This document shows positions 1 through 13,915 of a stretch of DNA of 64,000 nucleotides, in pieces. The position numbers and the translations under genes were made by a program. The DNA is taken from NCBI RefSeq assembly GCF_051020955.1, contig NW_027476830.1, positions 62,001 through 126,000 of the forward strand. The letters run 5' to 3'. Below the pieces are notes generated by a model, which worked only from the letters and a program-made list of their open reading frames with translations, did not search any database and was not told the origin of the DNA. The stretch comes from Megalopta genalis (lineage: Eukaryota; Arthropoda; Insecta; Hymenoptera; Halictidae). How positions within the stretch are numbered: position 1 is the first letter of the stretch; each line of letters opens with the position of its first letter.

Positions 1-3000
1 GCAGACTAATCAAACGAGTTAGCTTCAAAATCCAAGCGATACACATGATTTAGCTTCAAATCAATGTGATGTAGAAGGCTTAGCTTCAAATCCATGCGAT
101 ACACATGATTAAGTTTCGAATCAATGCGATGTAGATGGTTTGCTTCAAATTCATGCGACACACAAGATTTAGCTTCAAATCAAAGCGATGTAGTAGGATC
201 AGCTTCAAATCCATGCGATATAAGTGATATAGCTTCAAAAGTAGGGGGAACAAACGAGGTAGCTTCAAATCCATGCGAAACAAATGGTTTAGCCACAAAT
301 ACTTGTGATATAAATTATTTAGCTACAGCTGCATGCGAAGCTAACGAGTTAGCTTCAAATCTATGCGAAACACACGATTTATCTTCAAATCAATGCGATG
401 TAGATGGTTTAGCTTCAAATCCATGTGAATCAAATGGTTTAGCTTCAAATACTTGTGATATACGATATTTAGATTGAACTGCATGCGCAATGAACGAGTT
501 AGCTTCAAATCCATGCGAAACACATGATTTAGCTGCAAATCAATGCGATGAAGAAGGTTTAGCTTCAAATCCATGCGAAACAAATGATATAGCTTCAAAC
601 ACTTGGGGTGTAAGTGATATAGCTTCAAATGAAGACTAATCAAACGTGTTAGCTTCAAAATCCACGCGATACACATGATATAGCTTCAAACACTAGCGAT
701 ATAAGTAATGTAGATTCAACTGCAGGCGAAACGAACGAGTTAGCTTCAAATCCATGCGAAACACACGATTTAGCTGCAAATCATTGCGATGTAGAAGTTT
801 TAGCTTCAAAACAATAAGAGGTAGAAGGTTTAGCTTCAAATCAATAGAATGTAGAAGATTTAGCTTCAAATCAATGCGATGTAGAAGGTTTAGCTTCAAA
901 TCCATACGAAACACTTGATTTAGCTTCAAATCAATTCGAAGGGAAAGGTTTAGATTCAAATCCATGCGAAACAAATGATATAGCTTCAAATCAATGCGAT
1001 GTAGAAGGTTTAGTTTCAAATCCATGCGATACACAAGATTTAGCTTCAAATCAATGCGATGTAGTAGGTTCAGCTTCAAATCCATGCGGCACATATGATT
1101 TAGCTTCAAATACTTGCGATATAAGTGACATAGTTTCAAATGGAGGCGAAACGAACGAGTTAGCTTCAAATCCATGCGAGACACATGATTTAGCTGCAAA
1201 TCAATGCGATGAAGAAGGTTTAGCTTCAAATCCATGCGAAACAAATGATATAGCTTCAAACAATTGAGGTGTAAGTGATATAGCTTCAAATGAAGACTAA
1301 TCAAAGGAGTTAGCTTCAAAATCATCGCGATACACATGATTTAGCTTCAAATACTAGCGATATAAGTAATGTAGATTCAACTGCAGGCGAAACGAATGAG
1401 TTAGCTTCAAATCCATTCGAAACTCATGATTTAGCAGCAAATCAATGTGATGTAGAAGGTTTAGTTTCAAATCCATGCGATACACAAGATTTAGCTTCAA
1501 ATCAATGCGATGTAGAAGGTTCATCTTCAAATCCATGCGTCACATATGATTTAGCTTCAAATACTTGCGATATAAGTGATATAGCTTTAAAAGCTGGAGG
1601 AACAAACTTGGTGGCTTCAATTCCATGCGAAACGAATGATTTATCTTCAAATCAATGCGAAGTAGATGGCTTAGCTTCAAATCCATGCGAAACAAATGGT
1701 TTAGCTACAAATACTTGTGATATACATTATTTAGCTACAACTGCATGCGAAACAAACGAGTTAGCTTCAAATCCATGCGAAACACATGATTTAGCTTCAA
1801 ATCAATGCGATGTATAAGGTTTAGCTTCAATTCCATGCGAAACACATGATTTAGCTGCAAATCAATGCGATGTAGAAGGTTTAGCTTCAAATCCATGCGA
1901 TACACTAGATTTAGCTTCAAATCAATGCGATGTAGAAGGTTCAGCTTCAAATACATACGACACATATGATTTAGCTTCAAATCAATGCGATGTATAAGGT
2001 TTAGCTTCAAATCATACGAAAAAAATGATTTAGCTACAAACACTTGGGGTATAAATGATATAGCTTCAAAAGCTGGAGGAACAAACGAGGTAGCTTCAAT
2101 TCCATGCGAAACAAATGATTTAGCTTCAAATCAATGCGAAACAAATGGTTTAGCTACAAATACTTGTGATATACATTATTTAGCTACAACTCCATGCGAA
2201 ACGAACGAGTTAGCTTCAAATCCATGCGAAACACATGATGTAGCTTCAAATTAATGCGATGTATAAGGTATAGCTTCAAATCCATGCGAAAGACATGGTT
2301 TAGCTTCAAATCAGTGCGTTCTAGGAGGCTTAGCATCAAAACCCATGCGAAACAAACGAGTTAGCTTCAAATCCATGCGAAACACATGATTTATCTTCAA
2401 ATAAATACGAAGTAGAAGGCTTAGCATCAAATTCATGCGAAACGAAAGATTCAGCTTCAAATACTTGCGATATAAGTGATATAGCTTCAAATACAGGCGA
2501 AACGAACGAGGTAGCTTCAATTCCATGCGAAACAAATGGTTTAGCTGCAAATCAATACGAAGTAGAAGGTTTAGCTTCAAATCCATGCGAAACAAATGGT
2601 TTAGCTATAAATACTTGTGATATACATTATTTAGCTACATCTGCATGCGAAACGAACGAGTTAGTTTCAAATCCATGCGAAACACATAATTCAGCTGCAA
2701 ATCAATGCGTTGTAGAAGGTTCAGCTTCAAATCCATGCGAAACACATTATTTAGCTGCAAATCAGTGCGAAGTAGAAGGCTCGGGTTCAAATCAATGCGA
2801 TTCAAATGGTTCATCTTCAAATACTTGTGAAAGACATGATTTAGCTTCAACTGCATGCGAAACACATGATTTTGCTTCAAATCAATGCGATGTAGAAGGT
2901 TTAGCTTCAAATCCATGCAAAACACGTGATTTAACTTCCAATTAATGCGAAGTAGAAGGCTTAGCTTCAAATCCATGCGAATCAAATGGTTTAGTTTCAA

Positions 3001-5074
3001 ATACTTGTGATATACGTTATTTAGATTGAACTGCATGCGCAACGAACGAGTTAGCTTCAAATCCATGCGAAACATATGATATAGCTTCAAACACTTGGGG
3101 TGTAAGTGATATAGCTTCAAATGAAGACTAATCAAAGGAGTTAGCTTCAAAATCCTCGCGATACACATGATTTACCTTCAACTACTAGCGATATAAGTAA
3201 TGTAGATTCAACTGCAGGCGAAACGAACGAGTTAGCTTGAAATCCATACGAAACACATGATTTAGCTTCAAATCAATTCGAAGGACAAGGCTTAGATTCA
3301 AATCCATGCGAAACAAATGATATAGCTTCAAATCAATGCGATGTAGAAGGTTTAGCTTCAAATCCATGCGAAACAAATGATATAGCTTCAAATCAATGCG
3401 ATGTAGAAGGTTTAGCTTCAAATCCATGCGAAACAAATGATTTAGCTTCAAATACTTGCGATATAAGTGACATAGTTTCAAATGGAGGCGAAACGAACGA
3501 GTTAGCTTCAAATCCATGCGAGACACATGACTTAGCTTCAAATCAAGGCGAAGTAGAAGGCTTAGCTTCAAATCCATGCGAATCAAATGGTTTAGCTTCA
3601 TATACTTGTGATATACGTTATTTAGATTGAACTGCATGCGCAACGAACGAGTTAGCTTCAAATCCATGCGGAACGCATGATTTAGCTGCAAATCAATGCG
3701 ATGAAGAAGGTTTAGCTTCAAATCCATGCGAAACAAATGATATAGATTGAAACACTTGGGGTATAAGTGATATAGCTTCAAATGAAGACTAATCAAACGA
3801 GTTAGCTTTAAAATCCACGCGATACGCATGATTTAGCTACAAATTTTAGCGATATAAGTGATGTAGCTTCAACTGCAGGCGTAACGATCGAGTTAGCTTC
3901 AAATCCATGCGAAACACATGATTTAGCTGCAAATTATTGCGATGTATAAGGTTTAGCTTCAAAACAATAAGAGGTAGAAGGTTTAGCTTCAAATCAATAG
4001 AATGTAGAAGATTTAGCTTCAAATCAATGCGATGTAGAAGGTTTAGCTTCAAATCCATACGAAACACTTGATTTAGCTTCAAATCAATTCGAAGGAAAAG
4101 GTTTAGATTCAAATCCATGCGAAACAAATGATATAGCTTCAAATCAATGCGATGTAGAAGGTTTAGTTTCAAATCCATGCGATACACAAGATTTAGCTTC
4201 AAATCAATGCGATGTAGTAGGTTCAGCTTCAAATCCATGCGGCACATATGATTTAGCTTCAAATACTTGCGATATAAGTGACATAGTTTCAAATGGCGGC
4301 GAAACGAACGAGTTAGCTTCAAATCCATGCGAAACAAATGATTCAGCTGCAAATCAATGCCATGTAGAAGGTTCAGCTTCAAATCGATGCGAAACACATG
4401 ATTCAGCTGCAAATCAATGCGATGTAGAAGGTTTAGCTTCAAATCATGCGAAACACATGACTTAGCTTCAAATCGATGGGATATAGAAGGTTTAGCTTCA
4501 AATCCATGCAAAACACGTGATTTAACTTCCAATTAATGCGAAGTAGAAGGATTAGCTTCAAATCCATGCGAATCAAATGGTTTAGCTTCAAATACTTGTG
4601 ATATACGTTATTTAGATTGAACTGCATGCGCAACGAACGAGTCAGCTTCAAATCCATGCGAAACACATGATTTAGCTTCAAATCAATTCGAAGGACAAGG
4701 CTTAGATTCAAATCCATGCGAAACAAATGATTTAGCTGCAAATCAATGCGATGAAGAAGGTTTAGCTTCAAATCCATGCGAAACAAATGATATAGCTTCA
4801 AACACTTGGGGTGTAAGTGATATAGCTTCAAATGAAGACTAATCAAACGAGTTAGCTTCAAAATCCACGCGATACACATGATTTAGCTACAAATCAATGC
4901 GATATAAGTGACATAGTTTCAAATGGAGGCGAAACGAACGAGTTAGCTTCAAATCCATGCGAGACACATGACTTAGCTTCAAATCAATGCGATGTAGAAG
5001 GTTTAGCTTCAAATCCACGCGAAACGTATGATTTAGCTTCAAACACTTGGGGTATAAGTAATATAGCTTCAAAT
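1..5074 (+). repeat. Macro-repeat, copy 1 (5,074-bp offset)
   Basis: The window opens inside this copy: its first bases (GCAGACTAATCAAACGAG) reappear at 5,075. Identity with copy 2 is close for the first ~1.1 kb. It contains the marker unit with CTAGGAGG at 2,321 and many units with in-frame stops (GTATAAGG at 1,814 and nearby). The length includes several 31-bp units, so it is not a multiple of 30. It holds no gene. Confidence 0.88.
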
Positions 5075-8000
5075 GCAGACTAATCAAACGAGTTAGCTTC
5101 AAAATCCAAGCGATACACATGATTTAGCTTCAAATCAATGTGATGTAGAAGGCTTAGCTTCAAATCCATGCGATACACATGATTAAGTTTCGAATCAATG
5201 CGATGTAGATGGTTTGCTTCAAATTCATGCGACACACAAGATTTAGCTTCAAATCAAAGCGATGTAGTAGGATCAGCTTCAAATCCATGCGATATAAGTG
5301 ATATAGCTTCAAAAGTAGGGGGAACAAACGAGGTAGCTTCAAATCCATGCGAAACAAATGGTTTAGCCACAAATACTTGTGATATAAATTATTTAGCTAC
5401 AGCTGCATGCGAAGCTAACGAGTTAGCTTCAAATCTATGCGAAACACACGATTTATCTTCAAATCAATGCGATGTAGATGGTTTAGCTTCAAATCCATGT
5501 GAATCAAATGGTTTAGCTTCAAATACTTGTGATATACGATATTTAGATTGAACTGCATGCGCAATGAACGAGTTAGCTTCAAATCCATGCGAAACACATG
5601 ATTTAGCTGCAAATCAATGCGATGAAGAAGGTTTAGCTTCAAATCCATGCGAAACAAATGATACAGCTTCAAACACTTGGGGTGTAAGTGATATAGCTTC
5701 AAATGAAGACTAATCAAACGTGTTAGCTTCAAAATCCACGCGATACACATGATATAGCTTCAAACACTAGCGATATAAGTAATGTAGATTCAACTGCAGG
5801 CGAAACGAACGAGTTAGCTTCAAATCCATGCGAAACACATGATTTAGCTGCAAATCATTGCGATGTAGAAGGTTTAGCTTCAAAACAATAAGAGGTAGAA
5901 GGTTTAGCTTCAAATCAATAGAATGTAGAAGATTTAGCTTCAAATCAATGCGATGTAGAAGGTTTAGCTTCAAATCCATACGAAACACTTGATTTAGCTT
6001 CAAATCAATTCGAAGGGAAAGGTTTAGATTCAAATCCATGCGAAACAAATGATATAGATTCAAATCAATGCGATGTAGAAGGTTTAGTTTCAAATCCATG
6101 CGATACACAAGATTTAGCTTCAAATCAATGCGATGTAGTAGGTTCAGCTTCAAATCCATGCGGCACATATGATTTAGCTTCAAATACTTGCGATATAAGT
6201 GATATAGCTTTAAAAGCTGGAGGAACAAACTTGGTGGCTTCAATTCCATGCGAAACGAATGATTTATCTTCAAATCAATGCGAAGTAGATGGCTTAGCTT
6301 CAAATCCATGCGAAACAAATGGTTTAGCTACAAATACTTGTGATATACATTATTTAGCTACAACTGCATGCGAAACAAACGAGTTAGCTTCAAATCCATG
6401 CGAAACACATGATTTAGCTTCAAATCAATGCGATGTATAAGGTTTAGCTTCAATTCCATGCGAAACACATGATTTAGCTGCAAATCAATGCGATGTAGAA
6501 GGTTTAGCTTCAAATCCATGCGATACACTAGATTTAGCTTCAAATCAATGCGATGTAGAAGGTTCAGCTTCAAATACATACGACACATATGATTTAGCTT
6601 CAATCAATGCGATGTATAAGGTTTAGCTTCAAATCATACGAAAAAAATGATTAGCTACAAACACTTGGGGTATAAATGATATAGCTTCAAAAGCTGGAGG
6701 AACAAACGAGGTAGCTTCAATTCATGCGAAACAAATGATTTAGCTTCAAATCAATGCGAAACAAATGGTTTAGCTACAAATACTTGTGATATACATTATT
6801 TAGCTACAACTCCATGCGAAACGAACGAGTTAGCTTCAAATCCATGCGAAACACATGATGTAGCTTCAAATTAATGCGATGTATAAGGTATAGCTTCAAA
6901 TCCATGCGAAAGACATGGTTTAGCTTCAAATCAGTGCGTTCTAGGAGGCTTAGCATCAAAACCCATGCGAAACAAACGAGTTAGCTTCAAATCCATGCGA
7001 AACACATGATTTATCTTCAAATAAATACGAAGTAGAAGGCTTAGCATCAAATTCATGCGAAACGAAAGATTCAGCTTCAAATACTTGCGATATAAGTGAT
7101 ATAGCTTCAAATACAGGCGAAACGAACGAGGTAGCTTCAATTCCATGCGAAACAAATGGTTTAGCTGCAAATCAATACGAAGTAGAAGGTTTAGCTTCAA
7201 ATCCATGCGAAACAAATGGTTTAGCTATAAATACTTGTGATATACATTATTTAGCTACATCTGCATGCGAAACGAACGAGTTAGTTTCAAATCCATGCGA
7301 AACACATAATTCAGCTGCAAATCAATGCGTTGTAGAAGGTTCAGCTTCAAATCCATGCGAAACACATTATTTAGCTGCAAATCAGTGCGAAGTAGAAGGC
7401 TCGGGTTCAAATCAATGCGATTCAAATGGTTCATCTTCAAATACTTGTGAAAGACATGATTTAGCTTCAACTGCATGCGAAACACATGATTTTGCTTCAA
7501 ATCAATGCGATGTAGAAGGTTTAGCTTCAAATCCATGCAAAACACGTGATTTAACTTCCAATTAATGCGAAGTAGAAGGCTTAGCTTCAATCCATGCGAA
7601 TCAAATGGTTTAGTTTCAATACTTGTGATATACGTTATTTAGATTGAACTGCATGCGCAACGAACGAGTTAGCTTCAAATCCATGCGAAACATATGATAT
7701 AGCTTCAAACACTTGGGGTGTAAGTGATATAGCTTCAAATGAAGACTAATCAAAGGAGTTAGCTTCAAAATCCTCGCGATACACATGATTTACCTTCAAC
7801 TACTAGCGATATAAGTAATGTAGATTCAACTGCAGGCGAAACGAACGAGTTAGCTTGAAATCCATACGAAACACATGATTTAGCTTCAAATCAATTCGAA
7901 GGACAAGGCTTAGATTCAAATCCATGCGAAACAAATGATATAGCTTCAAATCAATGCGATGTAGAAGGTTTAGCTTCAAATCCATGCGAACAAATGATAT

Positions 8001-8358
8001 AGCTTCAAATCAATGCGATGTAGAAGGTTTAGCTTCAAATCCATGCGAAACAAATGATTTAGCTTCAAATACTTGCGATATAAGTGACATAGTTTCAAAT
8101 GGAGGCGAAACGAACGAGTTAGCTTCAAATCCATGCGAGACACATGACTTAGCTTCAAATCAAGGCGAAGTAGAAGGCTTAGCTTCAAATCCATGCGAAT
8201 CAAATGGTTTAGCTTCATATACTTGTGATATACGTTATTTAGATTGAACTGCATGCGCAACGAACGAGTTAGCTTCAAATCCATGCGGAACGCATGATTT
8301 AGCTGCAAATCAATGCGATGAAGAAGGTTTAGCTTCAAATCCATGCGAAACAAATGAT
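5075..8358 (+). repeat. Macro-repeat, copy 2, with a 451-bp internal deletion
   Basis: It matches copy 1 at offset 5,074 up to about 6,200. There it jumps, inside an ACTTGCGATATAAGTGA unit, to copy-1 sequence near 1,570, giving offset 4,623. That is a 451-bp (15 units + 1 bp) deletion between similar units. From 6,601 onward the offset drifts (4,623, 4,620, 4,618, 4,617) through scattered one-base losses in A, T or G runs. The match ends at 8,358, where sequence switches to a copy of about 1,851 onward (offset 6,508). Confidence 0.85.
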
Positions 8359-9566
8359 TTAGCTGCAAATCAATGCGATGTAGAAGGTTTAGCTTCAAAT
8401 CCATGCGATACACTAGATTTAGCTTCAAATCAATGCGATGTAGAAGGTTCAGCTTCAAATACATACGACACATATGATTTAGCTTCAAATCAATGCGATG
8501 TATAAGGTTTAGCTTCAAATCATACGAAAAAAATGATTTAGCTACAAACACTTGGGTATAAATGATATAGCTTCAAAAGCTGGAGGAACAAACGAGGTAG
8601 CTTCAATTCCATGCGAAACAAATGATTTAGCTTCATATCAATGCGAAACAAATGGTTTAGCTACAAATACTTGTGATATACATTATTTAGCTTCAAATCA
8701 ATTCGAAGGACAAGGCTTAGATCAAATCCATGCGAAACAAATGATTAGCTTCAAATACTTGCGATATAAGTGACATAGTTTCAAATGGAGGAGAAACGAA
8801 CGAGTTTAGCTTCAATCCATGCGAGACACATGACTTAGCTTCAAATCAAGGCGATGTAGAAGGTTTAGCTTCAAATCCATGCAAAACACGTGATTTAACT
8901 TCCAATTAATGCGAAGTAGAAGGCTTAGCTTCAAATTCATGCGAATCAAATGGTTTAGGTTCAAATACTTGTGATATACGTTATTTAGAGTGAACTGCAT
9001 GCGCAACGAACGAGTTAGCTTCAAATCCATGCGAAACACATCATTTAGCTGCAAATCAATGCGATGAAGAAGGTTTAGCTTCAAATCCATGCGAAACAAA
9101 CGATATAGCTTCAAACACTTGGGGTGTAAGTGATATAGATTCAAATGAAGGCTAATCAAACGAGTTAGCTTCAAAATCCACGCGATACACATGATTTAGC
9201 TTCAAATACTAGCGATATAAGTAATGTAGATTCAACTGCAGGCGAAACGAACGAGTTAGCTTCAAATCCATGCGAAACACATGATTTAGCTGCAAATCAT
9301 TGCGATGTAGAAGGTTTAGCTTCAAAACAATAAGAGGTAGAAGGTTTAGCGTCAAATCAATAGAATGTAGTAGATCTAGCTTCAAATCAATGCGATGTAG
9401 AAGGTTTAGCTTCAAATCCATACGAAACACTTGATTTAGCTTCAAATGAATTCGAAGGACAAGGCTTAGATTCAAATCCATGCGAAACAAATGATTTAGC
9501 TTCAAATCAATGCGATGTAGAAGGTTTAGCTTCAAATCCATGCGATACACAAGATTTAGCTACAAA

Positions 9567-10498
9567 TCAATGCGATGAAGAAGGTTTAGCTTCAAATCCA
9601 TGCGAAACAAATGATATAGCTTCAAACAATTGACGTGTAAGTGATATAGCTTCAAATGAAGACTAATCAAAGGAGTTAGCTTCAAAATCATCGCGATACA
9701 CATGATTTAGCTTCAAATACTAGCGATATAAGTAATGTAGATTCAACTGCAGGCGAAACGAATGAGTTAGCTTCAAATCCATTCGAAACTCATGATTTAG
9801 CAGCAAATCAATGTGATGTAGAAGGTTTAGTTTCAAATCCATGCAATACACAAGATTTAGCTTCAAATCAATGCGATGTAGAAGGTTCATCTTCAAATTC
9901 ATGCGTCACGTATGATTTAGCTTCAAATACTTGCGATATAAGTGATATAGCTTTAATAGCTGGAGGAACAAACTTGGTGGCTTCAATTCCATGCGAAACG
10001 AATGATTTATCTTCAAATCAATGCGAAGCAGATGGCTTAGCTTCAAATCCATGCGAAACAAATGGTTTAGCTACAAATACTTGTGATATACATTATTTAG
10101 CTACAACTGCATGCGAAACAATCGAGTTAGCTTCAAATCCATGCGAAACACATGATTTAGCTTCAAATCAATGCGATGTATAAGGTTTAGCTTCAATTCC
10201 ATGCGAAACACATGATTTAGCTGCAAATCAATGCGATGTAGAAGGTTTAGCTTCAAATCCATGCGATACACTAGATTTAGCTTCAAATCAATGCAATGTA
10301 GAAGGTTCAGCTTCAAATACATACGACACATATGATTTAGCTTCAAATCAATGCGATGTATAAGGTTTAGCTTCAAATCATACGAAAAAAATGATTTAGC
10401 TACAAACACTTGGGGTATAAATGATATAGCTTCAAAAGCTGGAGGAACAAACGAGGTAGCTTCAATTCCATGCGAAACAAATGATTTAGCTTCAAATC
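9567..10498 (+). repeat. Duplicate of 1,201-2,132 (offset 8,366)
   Basis: The block starting TCAATGCGATGAAGAAGG at 1,201 recurs at 9,567 and stays aligned, with a few substitutions, to about 10,498. There it switches to a unit with AAAGACATGG. The offset is constant, so this part lacks the one-base indels seen in copy 2 of the macro-repeat. Confidence 0.85.
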
Positions 10499-10639
10499 CA
10501 TGCGAAAGACATGGTTTAGCTTCAAATCAGTGCGTTCAGGGAGGCTTAGCATCAAAACCCATGCGAAACAAACGAGTTAGCTTCAAATCCATGCGAAACA
10601 CATGATTTATCTTCAAATAAATACGAAGTAGAAGGCTTA

Positions 10640-12280
10640 GCTTCAAATTCATGCGAATCAAATGGTTTAGCTTCAAATACTTGTGATATACGTTATTTAG
10701 ATTGAACTGCATGCGCAACGAACGAGTCAGCTTCAAATCCATGCGAAACACATGATTTAGCTTCAAATCAATTCGAAGGACAAGGCTTAGATTCAAATCC
10801 ATGCGAAACAAATGATTTAGCTGCAAATCAATGCGATGAAGAAGGTTTAGCTTCAAATCCATGCGAAACAAATGATATAGCTTCAAACACTTGGGGTGTA
10901 AGTGATATAGCTTCAAATGAAGACTAATCAAACGAGTTAGCTTCAAAATCCACGCGATACACATGATTTAGCTACAAATCAATGCGATATAAGTGACATA
11001 GTTTCAAATGGAGGCGAAACGAACGAGTTAGCTTCAAATCCATGCGAGACACATGACTTAGCTTCAAATCAATGCGATGTAGAAGGTTTAGCTTCAAATC
11101 CACGCGAAACATATGATTTAGCTTCAAACACTTGGGGTATAAGTAATATAGCTTCAAATGCAGACTAATCAAACGAGTTAGCTTCAAAATCCAAGCGATA
11201 CACATGATTTAGCTTCAAATCAATGTGATGTAGAAGGCTTAGCTTCAAATCCATGCGATAGACATGATTAAGTTTCGAATCAATGCGATGTAGATGGTTT
11301 GCTTCAAATTCATGCGACACACAAGATTTAGCTTCAAATCAATGCGATGTAGTAGGATCAGCTTCAAATCCATGCGATATAAGTGATATAGCTTCAAAAG
11401 TAGGGGGAACAAACGAGGTAGCTTCAAATCCATGCGAAACAAATGGTTTAGCTACAAATACTTGTGATATAAATTATTTAGCTACAGCTGCATGCGAAGC
11501 TAACGAGTTAGCTTCAAATCTATGCGAAACACACGATTTATCTTCAAATCAATGCGATGTAGATGGTTTAGCTTCAAATCCATGTGAATCAAATGGTTTA
11601 GCTTCAAATACTTGTGATATACGATATTTAGATTGAACTGCATGCGCAATGAACGAGTTAGCTTCAAATCCATGCGAAACAAATGATTTAGCTGCAAATC
11701 AATGCGATGAAGAAGGTTTAGCTTCAAATCCATGCGAAACAAATGATATAGCTTCAAACACTTGGGGTGTAAGTGATATAGCTTCAAATGAAGACTAATC
11801 AAACGTGTTAGCTTCAAAATCCACGCGATACACATGATTTAGCTTCAAACACTAGCGATATAAGTAATGTAGATTCAACTGCAGGCGAAACGAACGAGTT
11901 AGCTTCAAATCCATGCGAAACACATGATTTAGCTGCAAATCATTGCGATGTAGAAGGTTTAGCTTCAAAACAATAAGAGGTAGAAGGTTTAGCTTCAAAT
12001 CAATAGAATGTAGAAGATTTAGCTTCAAATCAATGCGATGTAGAAGGTTTAGCTTCAAATCCATACGAAACACTTGATTTAGCTTCAAATCAATTCGAAG
12101 GAAAAGGTTTAGATTCAAATCCATGCGAAACAAATGATATAGCTTCAAATCAATGCGATGTAGAAGGTTTAGTTTCAAATCCATGCGATACACAAGATTT
12201 AGCTTCAAATCAATGCGATGTAGTAGGTTCAGCTTCAAATCCATGCGGCACATATGATTTAGCTTCAAATATTTGCGATA
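10640..12280 (+). repeat. Duplicate of about 4,555-6,200 (offset 6,085)
   Basis: Equivalent points at 4,887/10,972, 5,198/11,283 and 5,415/11,500 all give 6,085. The copy differs by occasional substitutions, for example GATATAGC at 5,753 against GATTTAGC at 11,838. Ends are approximate because adjacent units are similar. Its right half is itself re-duplicated in the 1,060-bp block. Confidence 0.82.
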
Positions 12281-12855
12281 TAAGTGACATAGTTTCAAAT
12301 GGAGGCGAAACGAACGAGTTAGCTTCAAATCCATGCGAAACAAATGATTCAGCTGCAAATCAATGCCATGTAGAAGGTTCAGCTTCAAATCGATGCGAAA
12401 CACATGATTCAGCTGCAAATCAATGCGATGTAGAAGGTTTAGCTTCAAATCATGCGAAACACATGACTTAGCTTCAAATCGATGGGATATAGAAGGTTTA
12501 GCTTCAAATCCATGCAAAACACGTGATTTAACTTCCAATTAATGCGAAGTAGAAGGATTAGCTTCAAATCCATGCGAATCAAATGGTTTAGCTTCAAATA
12601 CTTGTGATATACGTTATTTAGATTGAACTGCATGCGCAACGAACGAGTCAGCTTCAAATCCATGCGAAACACATGATTTAGCTTCAAATCAATTCGAAGG
12701 ACAAGGCTTAGATTCAAATCCATGCGAAACAAATGATTTAGCTGCAAATCAATGCGATGAAGAAGGTTTAGCTTCAAATCCATGCGAAACAAATGATATA
12801 GCTTCAAACACTTGGGGTGTAAGTGATATAGCTTCAAATGAAGACTAATCAAACG
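11796..12855 (+). repeat. 1,060-bp tandem duplication, copy 1
   Basis: The copy starts and ends with the same 10-mer TAATCAAACG (11,796-11,805 and 12,846-12,855). It contains units with GAAGTAGAAGG tails and the distinctive AAACACGTGATTTAACTTCC unit. 1,060 is 35 x 30 + 10, so the duplication is out of register with the 30-bp lattice. Confidence 0.93.
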
Positions 12856-13915
12856 TAATCAAACGTGTTAGCTTCAAAATCCACGCGATACACATGATTT
12901 AGCTTCAAACACTAGCGATATAAGTAATGTAGATTCAACTGCAGGCGAAACGAACGAGTTAGCTTCAAATCCATGCGAAACACATGATTTAGCTGCAAAT
13001 CATTGCGATGTAGAAGGTTTAGCTTCAAAACAATAAGAGGTAGAAGGTTTATCTTCAAATCAATAGAATGTAGAAGATTTAGCTTCAAATCAATGCGATG
13101 CAGAAGGTTTAGCTTCAAATCCATACGAAACACTTGATTTAGCTTCAAATCAATTCGAAGGAAAAGGTTTAGATTCAAATCCATGCGAAACAAATGATAT
13201 AGCTTCAAATCAATGCGATGTAGAAGGTTTAGTTTCAAATCCATGCGATACACAAGATTTAGCTTCAAATCAATGCGATGTAGTAGGTTCAGCTTCAAAT
13301 CCATGCGGCACATATGATTTAGCTTCAAATACTTGCGATATAAGTGACATAGTTTCAAATGGAGGCGAAACGAACGAGTTAGCTTCAAATCCATGCGAAA
13401 CAAATGATTCAGCTGCAAATCAATGCCATGTAGAAGGTTCAGCTTCAAATCGATGCGAAACACATGATTCAGCTGCAAATCAATGCGATGTAGAAGGTTT
13501 AGCTTCAAATCATGCGAAACACATGACTTAGCTTCAAATCGATGGGATATAGAAGGTTTAGCTTCAAATCCATGCAAAACACGTGATTTAACTTCCAATT
13601 AATGCGAAGTAGAAGGATTAGCTTCAAATCCATGCGAATCAAATGGTTTAGCTTCAAATACTTGTGATATACGTTATTTAGATTGAACTGCATGCGCAAC
13701 GAACGAGTCAGCTTCAAATCCATGCGAAACACATGATTTAGCTTCAAATCAATTCGAAGGACAAGGCTTAGATTCAAATCCATGCGAAACAAATGATTTA
13801 GCTGCAAATCAATGCGATGAAGAAGGTTTAGCTTCAAATCCATGCGAAACAAATGATATAGCTTCAAACACTTGGGGTGTAAGTGATATAGCTTCAAATG
13901 AAGACTAATCAAACG
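12856..13915 (+). repeat. 1,060-bp tandem duplication, copy 2
   Basis: It is nearly identical to 11,796-12,855; I noticed isolated substitutions such as TTTATCTTC near 13,049 and GATGCAGAAGG near 13,097. The junction reads TAATCAAACG twice in a row, so the 10-mer at the unit end and the 10-mer at the unit start were both kept. The downstream flank (AGTTAGC) differs from copy 1's continuation (TGTTAGC). Confidence 0.93.

Noticed and set aside
2321..2360. AGGAGG in the marker unit as a ribosome-binding site
   Set aside because: The next ATG is about 16 bases away, beyond normal spacing, and the frame that follows is repeat with early stops.
12846..12865. Doubled TAATCAAACG as a target-site duplication
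   Set aside because: The two 10-mers are adjacent with nothing inserted between them, and each is the normal end of a 1,060-bp tandem copy.
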